Shown: piece after piece, positions 47,307-56,573 of the stretch
Position numbering within the stretch: the first letter of the stretch is position 1
Layout of the letters: every line of letters begins with the position of its first letter
Source of the DNA: CAXBBB01 sp963841855
GTDB lineage: Bacteria; Bacteroidota; Rhodothermia; Rhodothermales; BA12
NCBI GenBank assembly: GCA_963841855.1
Contig: CAWJEJ010000001.1
Coordinates: 1,116,001 to 1,180,000 of the forward strand
Direction: 5' to 3'
DNA: 64,000 bases
The notes under the pieces: model-generated
The model's database searches: none
What the model was told of the DNA's origin: nothing
The model's input: the letters and a program-made list of their open reading frames with translations, nothing else
Position numbers and translations under genes: made by a program

Positions 47307-47933
47307 TCAGTTGCGGGGGAGCGTGTCGATGAACTGGTCGACCAGGCGGCGCTGTTCGGTGGCGTCGAGCTTCTCGCGGAGGATCTTCTCGGCGGCCGTG
47401 ATCGCGAGACCAGCAACTTCGGCGCGGAGTTCTCCCAATGCCGATTGCTTTTGGCGTTCGATGTCGGCTTCGGCAGACGCCAGGCGGTCGGCAATGCGCT
47501 GATCGGCCTGGGCGCGGAGGTCCGTCGCGGTGCGCTCGGCGGCCTCGCGTGCTTCGCGCAGGATCTGCGTGGCCTGAGCTTCGGCAGCGCGGCGGGCTTT
47601 CTCGTTGTCGGCCTGGATCGCTTTGGCTTCGGCGAGAGCTTTCTCGGCCTGCGAGAGCGAGTCTTCGATGTTGCGCTCGCGGTCTTCGAGCGCCTTGGAG
47701 ATCGGCCCCCATGCGTATTTGCCCAGGATGAACACCACGAGACCGAACGTGATGATCGTAAAGATCAGCAGGCCCGGCTTGGGCTGGAGCAGTCCGGGGA
47801 CCGGCTTCTCGTAAGTCGACTCCGGGGTCGTGCTGTGCACTTCTTCGCCAGCTACCTGCGGCGCGCCAATGACGAGCGAGGCGGGGCGGGCGGGAGCATC
47901 TCCCGTAGGAAACGTAAAGAGCAGCGTCGACAT
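47307..47933 (-). CDS. atpF: ATP synthase b subunit
   Basis: The peripheral stalk subunit. The 208-residue protein has an N-terminal extension of about 50 residues, then the membrane helix LLIFTIITFGLVVFILGKYA and the long charged coiled coil (ISKALEDRERNIEDSLSQAE to RAEVAGLAITAAEKILREKL). A polar N-terminal extension before the membrane helix is also seen in other Bacteroidota. Confidence 0.93.
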   Translation of the reverse strand: MSTLLFTFPTGDAPARPASLVIGAPQVAGEEVHSTTPESTYEKPVPGLLQPKPGLLIFTIITFGLVVFILGKYAWGPISKALEDRERNIEDSLSQAEKALAEAKAIQADNEKARRAAEAQATQILREAREAAERTATDLRAQADQRIADRLASAEADIERQKQSALGELRAEVAGLAITAAEKILREKLDATEQRRLVDQFIDTLPRN

Positions 47934-48019
47934 CGTCGGCCAGTCGGGTTGGAGGCGGGTCGGCGTCGGCGCAGAGCGCGTCGGCCTGAAAAAGAGTGCG
48001 GGGCAATCCCCCGCGGGAC

Positions 48020-48053
48020 GCTACCGCCCAGACCCATCGGGCCGAGCGGTAGC
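48020..48053 (-). other. Stem-loop between atpE and atpF
   Basis: GCTACCGC (48020-48027) pairs with GCGGTAGC (48046-48053) across an 18-base loop. It lies just downstream of atpE and has no T-run, so it may help give higher c-subunit expression by protecting or separating the atpE message. This is inferred. Confidence 0.4.
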
Positions 48054-48065
48054 CGGGCGTTCGTC

Positions 48066-48296
48066 TTAGATGACGAAGAAGAACACCAGCGAGAACACGA
48101 GCGCGATGATCGCCACGCCTTCGATGAAGGCCGCGAGGATGATCGCCGTGCCGCGAATGTCGTTGGCGGCTTCGGGCTGGCGGGCGATGCCTTCGAGGGC
48201 CGAAGACGCGAGGCGACCGATGCCCATTCCGGCACCGAGAGTGGCACCTAAGAGGCCGAGTCCGGCGGCGAGGAAGGCAAAAGCTGTACTGTCCAT
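48066..48296 (-). CDS. atpE: ATP synthase c subunit
   Basis: The 76-residue proteolipid of the rotor ring. It has two helices: GLGLLGATLGAGMGIG (with the Gly/Ala packing motif) and AAFIEGVAIIALVFSLVFFF, with the proton-carrying Glu59. There is no extra Gln/Thr pattern of sodium-binding rings, so protons are the likely ion. Confidence 0.95.
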   Translation of the reverse strand: MDSTAFAFLAAGLGLLGATLGAGMGIGRLASSALEGIARQPEAANDIRGTAIILAAFIEGVAIIALVFSLVFFFVI

Positions 48297-48422
48297 TTCG
48301 GTGGAGCGAGGTTTGGGGTGTGGAAGACCGGTAAGATGCCCTACCGTGGGCGAAGTTGGCTTGCGAGTGGCGTGGAGAAGACGCTAAAAGTGACGACTCT
48401 GGCGCACTCTATGGATACGAAG

Positions 48423-49781
48423 TCAGGCGGCGACGGCGGCGCCTTTCTTCTCGGGATGGTTAGGCGTCGCCGAGAGGTAGTCCGCCAGGTGGTGCTCGCC
48501 CTGCTGGACGGCGCCGTCACCATGCGGGATGCGGTTATGACCTGCTGCATCGCCAACCGATTCGTGCTCGTGGTGGTGGTGCTCCTCGGCCGCCATGCCG
48601 ATGAAGACGGCCGAGAGCATCGTAAAGATGTACGCCTGCACGAAGCTCACCATGATCTTGAGCAGGTAGACGAAGATCGTGATCGCGATGGCGACCGGAG
48701 CCGCCAACCCGCCGACGACCGGGCTGATGCGCGCCGAGAAGATGAAGATGAGTCCGATGATCGACACGATGACCAGGTGACCCGAGACCATGTTGCCGAA
48801 CAAACGGAAGGCGAGCGCCAGCGGCTTAGTGAACAGGCCGACGAACTCGATGGGCACCAGAATCGGCTTGACGAAGCCCGGCACGCCCGGCGGGTTGAAA
48901 ATGTGCGCCCAATAGTCTTTGGTCCCGGCGAACTGCGTGACCGCGAACGTAAACAGGGCCAGCGCCGCCGTCACCATGATGTGCGAGGTCGCCGTGACGC
49001 CGAGCGGGAGCAGGCCGAGCAGGTTGCCGATCAGGATGAAAAAGAACGCGCTCAGCAGGTAGGGCAGATACTTGCGGTACTTGACGCCGATAGAAGGCTT
49101 GGCGATGTCGTCGCGGACGAAGACGATGATCGTCTCGATCATGTTTTGCCACACGCCGCGCGGAGCCGTCTTGCTGCCGATGCCCTTTTTGTACTTGCCC
49201 GCCATGCTCAACCCGATCAGGAGTACGAGGAGCGCCGACACGAAGACGAAGAGCAGCTGCCGCGTGATCGAGAAGTCGATCAGGATCTCGCCGCCGTCGT
49301 TCATGGCGACGGGGAAGTAGTAGTGCATCTTGGCGCCGATCAGTTCGTCGACCTGGCTGCTACTTGCCAATGCGACGACGCGCGCATCGGCTGACGCATC
49401 GGCTCCGTCGACCAGCGTTTCGGCCGCTTCGGTATCGGTGACGCCATCGCCCAGCAGCGTGGCGCCCGAGCGAGCCAGACCGTCTTCGGTCAGCGTGAGT
49501 GGGCCGAGCGTGTAGTTGCCGTTCATCAGCGCGCTCTTGGTCGACCAGAAACCGTCGAAGCCCAGCCCGCCGTCGGCGCGGCGCACCAGGAAGAGGCGAG
49601 GAAGCTCGACCTTGCCGTTTCCATAGTCGAAGTAGTTGCCGTCCGCCGAGTGGCCGACTGCGTCGGGGTCGCCGCCTGCGCCGTCGGCAGCGAGCAGCGG
49701 CGCCGAGACGAGCAGCATCAGGAGCAGCAGGGCCGAGCGGCGGAGTAGAGAGGCGATCATCGAAACTGGGGAAGTCAACAT
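48423..49781 (-). CDS. atpB: ATP synthase a subunit with exported-like N-terminus and His-rich C-terminus
   Basis: The 452-residue stator proton channel. A signal-like N-terminus (ASLLRRSALLLLMLLVSAPL) and a roughly 140-residue soluble region precede the channel helices, as in other Bacteroidota. The core has ITRQLLFVFVSALLVLLIG, LLSAFFFILIGNLLGLLP and LAFRLFGNMVSGHLVIV with the essential Arg. After the last helix (FVQAYIFTMLSAVFIGMAAE) there is an unusual tail EEHHHHEHE-VGDAAGH rich in His, about 50 residues long. Its ATG overlaps the atpI stop by one base. Confidence 0.94.
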   Translation of the reverse strand: MLTSPVSMIASLLRRSALLLLMLLVSAPLLAADGAGGDPDAVGHSADGNYFDYGNGKVELPRLFLVRRADGGLGFDGFWSTKSALMNGNYTLGPLTLTEDGLARSGATLLGDGVTDTEAAETLVDGADASADARVVALASSSQVDELIGAKMHYYFPVAMNDGGEILIDFSITRQLLFVFVSALLVLLIGLSMAGKYKKGIGSKTAPRGVWQNMIETIIVFVRDDIAKPSIGVKYRKYLPYLLSAFFFILIGNLLGLLPLGVTATSHIMVTAALALFTFAVTQFAGTKDYWAHIFNPPGVPGFVKPILVPIEFVGLFTKPLALAFRLFGNMVSGHLVIVSIIGLIFIFSARISPVVGGLAAPVAIAITIFVYLLKIMVSFVQAYIFTMLSAVFIGMAAEEHHHHEHESVGDAAGHNRIPHGDGAVQQGEHHLADYLSATPNHPEKKGAAVAA

Positions 49782-50080
49782 CAGGAGGCGCGGCGCAAGT
49801 GGCGGAGCGTGAGCAAGGTCTCGGTCGTCATGCCGATCAGCACAAACGCGGCCATCGTGACGGCGAATGCGACGGGTGCCGGAGGCGTGAAGGCGAACAG
49901 CACCAGCGCCGTCAGTCCGAGCGTGAGCACCATCCGCACCATCATGCCGCCGACGAACGTCGCCATGAACGCGATGCCTTCTTGCTTGGACGCCCGGATA
50001 GCGGTCACGATGGCGAGCAGCGCGTACAGAACACCGATGGCGACGGCAGGTGCGATGCTGACCCAGAGCGGTGCGGACAT
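49781..50080 (-). CDS. atpI: ATP synthase I-like protein
   Basis: A 99-residue protein with four hydrophobic segments (for example IAPAVAIGVLYALLAIVTAI and RMVLTLGLTALVLFAF). Its position directly before atpB and its stop overlapping the atpB start fit AtpI, which helps assemble the c ring. Sequence identity is low, so assignment relies on topology and context. Confidence 0.75.
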   Translation of the reverse strand: MSAPLWVSIAPAVAIGVLYALLAIVTAIRASKQEGIAFMATFVGGMMVRMVLTLGLTALVLFAFTPPAPVAFAVTMAAFVLIGMTTETLLTLRHLRRAS

Positions 50081-50174
50081 GCGGCGAGGGAGGACGGTAG
50101 GCAGAAGACCGTCAAACTACGCGCGCTTAGGTGAGCACGTCCGCAAGACCCATTGAAATGCAAGTGAACGGAAG

Positions 50175-50447
50175 CTACTCACCGCTGCGACGCTTCTGCT
50201 CCGCCCGCTTGCGATCAGAAGCTCGGCTCATCTCGGCATTGACCCGCCACAACTGCGCGACGACACTCGCCATCGCCACGCCCGCCCCAGCGAGGATGAA
50301 CCAGGGCGCCGTACCGAGCCACAGATCCAATCCGACGCCGATGCCGACGAACATCACCAGCGTCCCGGCGATCTGCCAGCCCAACCCGGCATAGCCACCG
50401 CTTTCGCGCGTCGACTGGAGCCAGTGCGGATCGTCGGACGACGCCAC
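50175..50447 (-). CDS. atpZ: AtpZ/AtpI family protein
   Basis: A 90-residue protein with two membrane segments (GLGWQIAGTLVMFVGIGVGL and WFILAGAGVAMASVVAQLW) joined by a short LDLWLGTAP loop, then a basic tail. This is the AtpZ/gene-1 pattern at the start of atp operons. A 94-base gap separates it from atpI. Confidence 0.8.
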   Translation of the reverse strand: MASSDDPHWLQSTRESGGYAGLGWQIAGTLVMFVGIGVGLDLWLGTAPWFILAGAGVAMASVVAQLWRVNAEMSRASDRKRAEQKRRSGE

Positions 50448-50448
50448 G

Positions 50449-50925
50449 TCAGGCTACTTTTTCGGCCGGAACGGGCGCGCTCGAAGCGGGCGACTTGGGC
50501 AGCGGGTCGAGCGAACCGGACGACACCTTGCGCTTGCCCATCACCACATCGCCGTCGAAGACCGCGCCTTCCTCGATCACCAAGCGGGCGACATTGAGCG
50601 TACCCGTCACGCGGGCGTTGCTGCGAAGCGTCAGCCGCTCCTCGACCGTCGCCGTGCCGTCGAACGCACCACCCAGATCGGCACTCGTAGCGGCCATCTC
50701 GCCCTCGATCGACCCGCTCTGCGCCACGACGACTTTGCCCTTGACCAGGACTTTGCCGATCACCTTGCCGTTGATGTTGAGATCGCCGTCGGCGCGGACG
50801 GTGCCTTCGAGGACGGTGCCCTCGCCGATCATGTTGATCTGATTGGGCGTGCTCGGGCCTGCGCCACGAGTCGAGGGCGCGCTGCGCGAGTTGGAGTCGG
50901 ACGAACCTGCGTTGAAGAGTGCCAT
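50449..50925 (-). CDS. Bactofilin
   Basis: A 158-residue polymer-forming cytoskeletal protein. The core, about 30-130, shows the right-handed beta-helix pattern of short repeats: INMIGEGTVLEGTVRADGDL, NINGKVIGKVLVKGKVVVAQ and SNARVTGTLNVARLVIEEGA. Disordered Ser/Pro tails flank it. It ends one base before atpZ and starts 41 bases after the M23 peptidase; bactofilin-M23 pairs shape cells by local wall remodelling in other bacteria. Confidence 0.93.
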   Translation of the reverse strand: MALFNAGSSDSNSRSAPSTRGAGPSTPNQINMIGEGTVLEGTVRADGDLNINGKVIGKVLVKGKVVVAQSGSIEGEMAATSADLGGAFDGTATVEERLTLRSNARVTGTLNVARLVIEEGAVFDGDVVMGKRKVSSGSLDPLPKSPASSAPVPAEKVA

Positions 50926-50966
50926 GAGACGAGAGAAACCGGATAGAGGAAGAGAGTCGCGTGGGT

Positions 50967-51806
50967 CTACAACGCCATCAGGAAGGCTTCGGGATCCATC
51001 GGCACGCCATCGCGCCACAATTCGAGGTGAACGTGCGGCCCCGTCGTCACCTCACCCGTATTGCCCGACAGCGCGATCACGTCGCGCGCCTGAACGGCAT
51101 CGCCCGCCTTGCGGAGCAGACTGCTGTTGTGCTTGTAGATCGACACGAAGCCATCGGAATGTTGGACAGCAATGGTATATCCTCCTTCGTGTGTCCAGTC
51201 GGCCAGCACGACGAATCCACCTTCGATAGACCGGACGGCCGAACCTTCTTCGGCAGCGATGTCGATGGCGAAGTGCCCCGTTACCGGATTGAATCCGCGC
51301 GTGCGAACGCCCTGAATCGGAAAGAGAGCAGGAAACGCCGAACCCGGCGCCGCTTCCACCCTGCCTCTGCGTGCGCTCCGCCCCGCCCAAGAGGCGGCGA
51401 CAGACGGCACGACAGCTGGAAGCGACGAGCGAGCCGCGTCGACAGCCTCGCCTCCGCCCGACTGGACCGGCAGGCCAGCGCCTCCCATCAGACCTCTGAG
51501 ATTGAGTACGTATTCGCGCTGCAGCCGCAGCGAATCTTGCAGCGCGTCGAGCGCAATCTGCTGGCGCTGCGCCACCTCGCGCGCCTCCTTGGCTTCGTAG
51601 CCCGGCATCAAACGCTCAAGCGGACTGAACACCGTGAGTACCATAGTCACGATCACCAGCGCTCCTGCCACAGCGATGCTTCCGTACAACAAGCGCGACG
51701 GAGTTACCCGGTACTGACGAGGCGCTCCTGTACTGTCATCGTCCATCACGACGACGGTGCGCACGACGGAATCGGCAGAGAGGAGGTCGGAGAGAAAAGA
51801 CTTCAT
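50967..51806 (-). CDS. M23 family metallopeptidase, membrane anchored
   Basis: A 279-residue endopeptidase for peptidoglycan cross-links in the periplasm. A short cytoplasmic N-terminus, one membrane helix (YGSIAVAGALVIVTMVLTVF, about 41-60), a coiled region (AKEAREVAQRQQIALDALQD) and the LytM domain follow. The Zn ligands are in GHFAIDIAA (His and Asp) and GPHVHLELW (His-x-His near the C-terminus). Start and length fit CcmA-linked M23 proteins. Confidence 0.93.
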   Translation of the reverse strand: MKSFLSDLLSADSVVRTVVVMDDDSTGAPRQYRVTPSRLLYGSIAVAGALVIVTMVLTVFSPLERLMPGYEAKEAREVAQRQQIALDALQDSLRLQREYVLNLRGLMGGAGLPVQSGGGEAVDAARSSLPAVVPSVAASWAGRSARRGRVEAAPGSAFPALFPIQGVRTRGFNPVTGHFAIDIAAEEGSAVRSIEGGFVVLADWTHEGGYTIAVQHSDGFVSIYKHNSSLLRKAGDAVQARDVIALSGNTGEVTTGPHVHLELWRDGVPMDPEAFLMAL

Positions 51807-51968
51807 GCGAGTGAACTAGGTGAGGGCAGGCGCAACTTCGCCGATTCGGCGCGCGACCACGCGGCGCATGGTGTGCCTTTCGAGTGAAACCTATAGAGCG
51901 GGTTCTACGCCATGCTAGCCTGCTCGTAGTTTACCGCGCTTCGCATACCTCATACTCCTCTTCAATCC

Positions 51969-52220
51969 ATGCCGCAGCACAAATCCGCCGCCAAGCGCGT
52001 CCGCCAGTCCGAGAAGCGCAGAGACCGCAATCGAATGCATCGCAGCCGCGTTCGTTCGCTCATCAAGCAGTTGAAGGCAGAAACAGATCAGGCGCGCGCG
52101 CAGGAATTGCTGTCGGAAACGAAGGCGTACCTCGATCGGCTCGCAACCAAGCGGATCATCCATCCCAACAAGGCGGCAAACTACAAGAGCGCGCTCGAAA
52201 TGAGAGTAGGCGAACTGTAA
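51969..52220 (+). CDS. rpsT: 30S ribosomal protein bS20
   Basis: An 83-residue basic helical protein that binds 16S rRNA. It starts MPQHKSAAKRVRQSEKRRDR and continues NRMHRSRVRSLIKQLKAE, then ATKRIIHPNKAANYKSALE, all typical of bS20. It is alone; the region of 343 bases after it precedes the OmpA gene. Confidence 0.96.
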   Translation: MPQHKSAAKRVRQSEKRRDRNRMHRSRVRSLIKQLKAETDQARAQELLSETKAYLDRLATKRIIHPNKAANYKSALEMRVGEL

Positions 52221-52563
52221 GCCTACGGTCTTACCGAAGCTAACGGGCACGGTTTGTGCGCCCACCCGTCCCTCAGGCGCCCCAAGATGCGCTGGAAAAT
52301 GTAAGCTCTCGCTGCAAGGCGACTCTATCGGAACGACCTATGTCCATCTCACGCAGGCGATTCGTTTCTGTATACGTTTCGCGTTGTTGCTTTGCTACTT
52401 CCCAACGCGTCTACTAGACGCACGACCTTCACGCGAATAGCGAGAGGCGTAACACGTTTCTGCTAAATCAAGCGGCGTCCCTTCGTTTAGCTTGAATCAC
52501 ACTCTGTCCGCAGATCACCCCATCACTCGAATCCACCCAACTTCTCCTCAAGGAGGCTACCTC
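52221..52563. other. 343-bp intergenic region with OmpA leader
   Basis: Contains a strong RBS AAGGAGG at 52550-52556 before the OmpA ATG at 52564 and probably its promoter. TACGTTTC at 52373-52380 is near the -7 consensus but lacks a clear -33. I see no terminator for rpsT. Confidence 0.5.
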
Positions 52564-54210
52564 ATGACCCGAAACCCACTCAAAGCAACTGCTTTGCTCC
52601 TGCTCGCCCTGCTGATGGCCGGCACGGCTGCCGCGCAGGACTTGCGCCCCTCGCAAACGGTGTACTTCACACCCAAAATCGGACTCACCAGCTACATCGG
52701 TGACCTCAACCCTTCGTTCGAAGGCGACGAGTACAGCGTCGACGGCCGCTTCCCTGTTATGGGCGGCCTGGAGATCGGCTATCAGTACACGCCTAACTTC
52801 GCCATCGGCGTTGGCGGCGGTGTGTCGTACTTTCCTGGCTTGATCGGACCGCTCTCGATCATCGACGCGGCTCCCGGAGCCATCGACGCTCTGAAGAATG
52901 AAGGACAGAGCGGCTTTCGCTTTCCTGTTTACGCGGTCGCTCGCTTTCAGGGTGGAGGCAATTTCTCGCCCTACTTCGAAGTCGGAGCTGGCGGTATGAT
53001 TTCCAACACGGCAGCCTATACGCCGACGGAAACCGACGGTGGCACCAAGTTCGCGTTCGGTCCCCAGGCCGGTATCGGCTTCGACTACTTCATCAACAGC
53101 CGCACCGCCATCACGGTTGGTTTGCAGTCGCTGATGACGTTCGACGACACGGCATTCGACGGAACGGCTGAGCAGGGCGAAGGCCAGGCAGGTGTTGGCT
53201 TGGACTTCCAAGCTGGGGCACTGCCGAGCTACAACCCGGACCTCAACGACTTCGCCAACTTCGACCTCGTCAGCGCGCTGACGCTCGGTCTCAAGTTCAA
53301 CAACAAGAAGGCCTTCACGGCAGTCGACGTGCTGTCGATCGACGGACCCTCGACGCTGCAGGTCGGCCAGAGCGGTACGTACGAGGCGATGGTCAACATG
53401 GACGCCACGCAGCCGGTCGAGTACCGCTGGGACTTTGGCGACGGAAACATGGGCACGGGCCTCGTCGCTACGCACAGCTACGACCGCGCCGGTACCTACA
53501 CCGTCACCTTCACGGCCTCGAATGGCCGCTCGATGGACAGCGAGTCGATGACCACGACGGTCGTCGCTCCGCCGGTTGCCGCTTCGATCGTCTCGATCAA
53601 CTCGACGCCGAATCCTTCGACGGCAGGCCAGACGGTCCGCTTCAGCTCGAACGTTCGTGGAGACACGCCGCTCGACTACACGTGGAACTTCGGCGACGGC
53701 ACGACGGGCACGGGTGCCAACCCGACGCACGTTTACAGCCAGCCGGGCAACTACACGGTCTCGCTGACGGTGCGTAACAACGCAGGTAGCGACACGGCCA
53801 CGCTGACGCACGTCGTCAACACGGCAATGACCGCCAACCCGTGCGCAACCATCAGCGACCTCAACCCGGCGTTCTTTATGAACAACTCGTCGGTCCTGAG
53901 CGCAGAAGCACGCGCCGAACTGATGGAGAACGTCGAAGTGCTGCGCGACTGCGCCTGCATCATGACGCGCATCGAAGGCTATGCCGGACCGCGTGAGCGC
54001 AACCCGCAGAGCCTGAGCGAAGCGCGCGCCAACGCTGTCATGCAGTTCTACGTCGACAACGGAGTCTCGGCTTCGCAGATGTCGATGTCGGGCATGGGCC
54101 GCTCCGGTGCGACGACGACCAAGAAGGATGACACGAGCCAGTTCCGCCGCGTCGACTCGATCCCGATGACCTCGGATTGCACGTCGATGATGTCGGACGA
54201 CGATATGTAA
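52564..54210 (+). CDS. OmpA family outer-membrane protein with PKD domains
   Basis: A 548-residue outer-membrane protein. Signal peptide MTRNPLKATALLLLALLMAGTAAAQ; beta-barrel from about 27-265 (VYFTPKIGLTSYIGDLNP); two PKD domains (about 270-355 and 356-440) with YRWDFGDGNMGTG and YTWNFGDGTTGTG; and an OmpA C-terminal peptidoglycan-binding domain (SDLNPAFFMNNSSVLSAEAR, then IEGYAGPRERNPQSLSEARA). A strong RBS at 52550-52556 indicates high expression. Links the outer membrane to the cell wall. Confidence 0.93.
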   Translation: MTRNPLKATALLLLALLMAGTAAAQDLRPSQTVYFTPKIGLTSYIGDLNPSFEGDEYSVDGRFPVMGGLEIGYQYTPNFAIGVGGGVSYFPGLIGPLSIIDAAPGAIDALKNEGQSGFRFPVYAVARFQGGGNFSPYFEVGAGGMISNTAAYTPTETDGGTKFAFGPQAGIGFDYFINSRTAITVGLQSLMTFDDTAFDGTAEQGEGQAGVGLDFQAGALPSYNPDLNDFANFDLVSALTLGLKFNNKKAFTAVDVLSIDGPSTLQVGQSGTYEAMVNMDATQPVEYRWDFGDGNMGTGLVATHSYDRAGTYTVTFTASNGRSMDSESMTTTVVAPPVAASIVSINSTPNPSTAGQTVRFSSNVRGDTPLDYTWNFGDGTTGTGANPTHVYSQPGNYTVSLTVRNNAGSDTATLTHVVNTAMTANPCATISDLNPAFFMNNSSVLSAEARAELMENVEVLRDCACIMTRIEGYAGPRERNPQSLSEARANAVMQFYVDNGVSASQMSMSGMGRSGATTTKKDDTSQFRRVDSIPMTSDCTSMMSDDDM

Positions 54211-54266
54211 TCGTGCTCGTCGGAATAGCTCTCAAGCCTTTCTGACTCGACATCCTGATAGGATCC

Positions 54267-54309
54267 GCAACGGGCGGGTGTGCTTCGGCGCACCCGCCCG
54301 TTGCTTTTT
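54267..54309 (+). terminator. Intrinsic terminator after the OmpA/PKD gene
   Basis: A 17-bp stem, GCAACGGGCGGGTGTGC with GCGCACCCGCCCGTTGC, and loop TTCG, followed by five T at 54305-54309. Confidence 0.95.
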
Positions 54310-54413
54310 GGGTACTAGCCTTCGGATTCGACTCCCGATGTGGGACGATCTTCGATTAGCGATGACTTTGGTAAGGCTTTTGCGGAGCATCTAGTCGCTT
54401 CCCCTCCCGCCCC

Positions 54414-55547
54414 ATGAAACTCCTCCTCGCCCTGCTGGGCACGCTCTTTCTGTCTCTACCGCTTCACGCGCAGAGCAACCAGTTTCGCGATTCGCGCGCT
54501 CATTTGGGTGTCGCAGCCGGGCTGTTCACCTACTACGGTCCCATTGATCTGAACCTCCCGGACCGCGGCGCCAACTCCATTACAGCGCACGATCCCGCCG
54601 TCGTGCTGCTTGGCTCCTTTCCTATCGTCAGCGACGAGTGGTACTTTCGCATGATGCTTGGCGTAAGCAACTTCAACCGAGACGATGGGCAGGTTGGCCG
54701 AACGGACCTCGACCAAAACGCTTTCCTCGGCGAGTATCTCTACTGGTTCGAGCCCGAAGTCGTTTACACTCCGCTCCCCGGATCGACGAGCCCGATCATG
54801 CCTTACCTCTTCACAGGATTCGGCGCCCTTCTGGCTGATCCCTTCACCGCGGAGAACCGGCTCAACCGGCCAGACGCTGGCACTCCAGGCCCCGAGCGCA
54901 GCGTGTTTGCGTTGCCCATTGGTGTGGGCGTCGACTTTGCGTTCAATCGTTACTTCTCCTTTTTCGTCGAGGGATCGTACCGATTCAACTTCAACTACGC
55001 GCTCAACAACGAGAATGGCGGACGCAACCCCCACAACACCTCACTTGTGCTTGCTGGATTGCGTATCGGTCTCGACAGGCGCAACCGCGAAGTGCAGTAT
55101 GTGCCGCCGCCGCCGCTGCCTCCCGTCTCCGTCATCCCACCCTATCAGCCGCCGATTGCGCGCCCGCTGCCGATCCGCGAGGAGTGCACGCTCATCGAAC
55201 TAAACACGATCTATTTCGCTTTGAACAGCACGACGGTAGATGCCGAGGCCCGAGCACTTCTCAACGCCAACGTGCAGGCGCTGCGCTTCAACCCGCTCTG
55301 CTGCGTCGACGTGATCGGCTATACGGATCGGTCCGAAGGCACAGATGCGATCCGCGTGTCGCGCGCCCGGTCTCAGGCGGTGTACGATTTCTACATCGAA
55401 TCGGGCATCGAACGCGATCGCATCTCGCTGAGCGCTGTCGGCCGAGGACTGGCGACGTGCGGCAAGGGCAAGGACGAAGACGGATGCATCGGAAACCGCC
55501 GCGTCGAGTCGATTCCGCGCATGTGCCGTCCTGGCGAATCGCAGTAA
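54414..55547 (+). CDS. OmpA family outer-membrane protein
   Basis: A 377-residue protein: signal peptide (MKLLLALLGTLFLSLPLHAQ), an 8-stranded-type barrel (about 25-220; VAAGLFTYYGPIDLNLPD to VLAGLRIGLDRRNREVQ), a Pro-rich linker (YVPPPPLPPVSVIPPYQPPI) and an OmpA C-domain with ELNTIYFALNSTTVDAEARA and GYTDRSEGTDAIRVSRARSQ, the peptidoglycan-binding residues. Two Cys pairs in the C-domain (CCVDVIGY, CGKGKDEDGC) may form disulfides. It follows the first OmpA gene and its terminator. Confidence 0.92.
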   Translation: MKLLLALLGTLFLSLPLHAQSNQFRDSRAHLGVAAGLFTYYGPIDLNLPDRGANSITAHDPAVVLLGSFPIVSDEWYFRMMLGVSNFNRDDGQVGRTDLDQNAFLGEYLYWFEPEVVYTPLPGSTSPIMPYLFTGFGALLADPFTAENRLNRPDAGTPGPERSVFALPIGVGVDFAFNRYFSFFVEGSYRFNFNYALNNENGGRNPHNTSLVLAGLRIGLDRRNREVQYVPPPPLPPVSVIPPYQPPIARPLPIREECTLIELNTIYFALNSTTVDAEARALLNANVQALRFNPLCCVDVIGYTDRSEGTDAIRVSRARSQAVYDFYIESGIERDRISLSAVGRGLATCGKGKDEDGCIGNRRVESIPRMCRPGESQ

Positions 55548-55567
55548 CGTCGGAGCCGGAGCGATGT

Positions 55568-55601
55568 GGGGCTGTCTGCGTTAACGTGGGCAGCCCCTTC
55601 T
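55568..55601 (+). terminator. Terminator between OmpA and queG
   Basis: Stem GGGGCTG (55568-55574) with CAGCCCC (55591-55597) and loop of 16 bases, followed by TTCT. It lies 20 bases after the OmpA stop and just before the queG GTG at 55605, which supports that start. Confidence 0.75.
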
Positions 55602-55604
55602 GCT

Positions 55605-56558
<954 letters not shown>

Positions 56559-56573
<15 letters not shown>

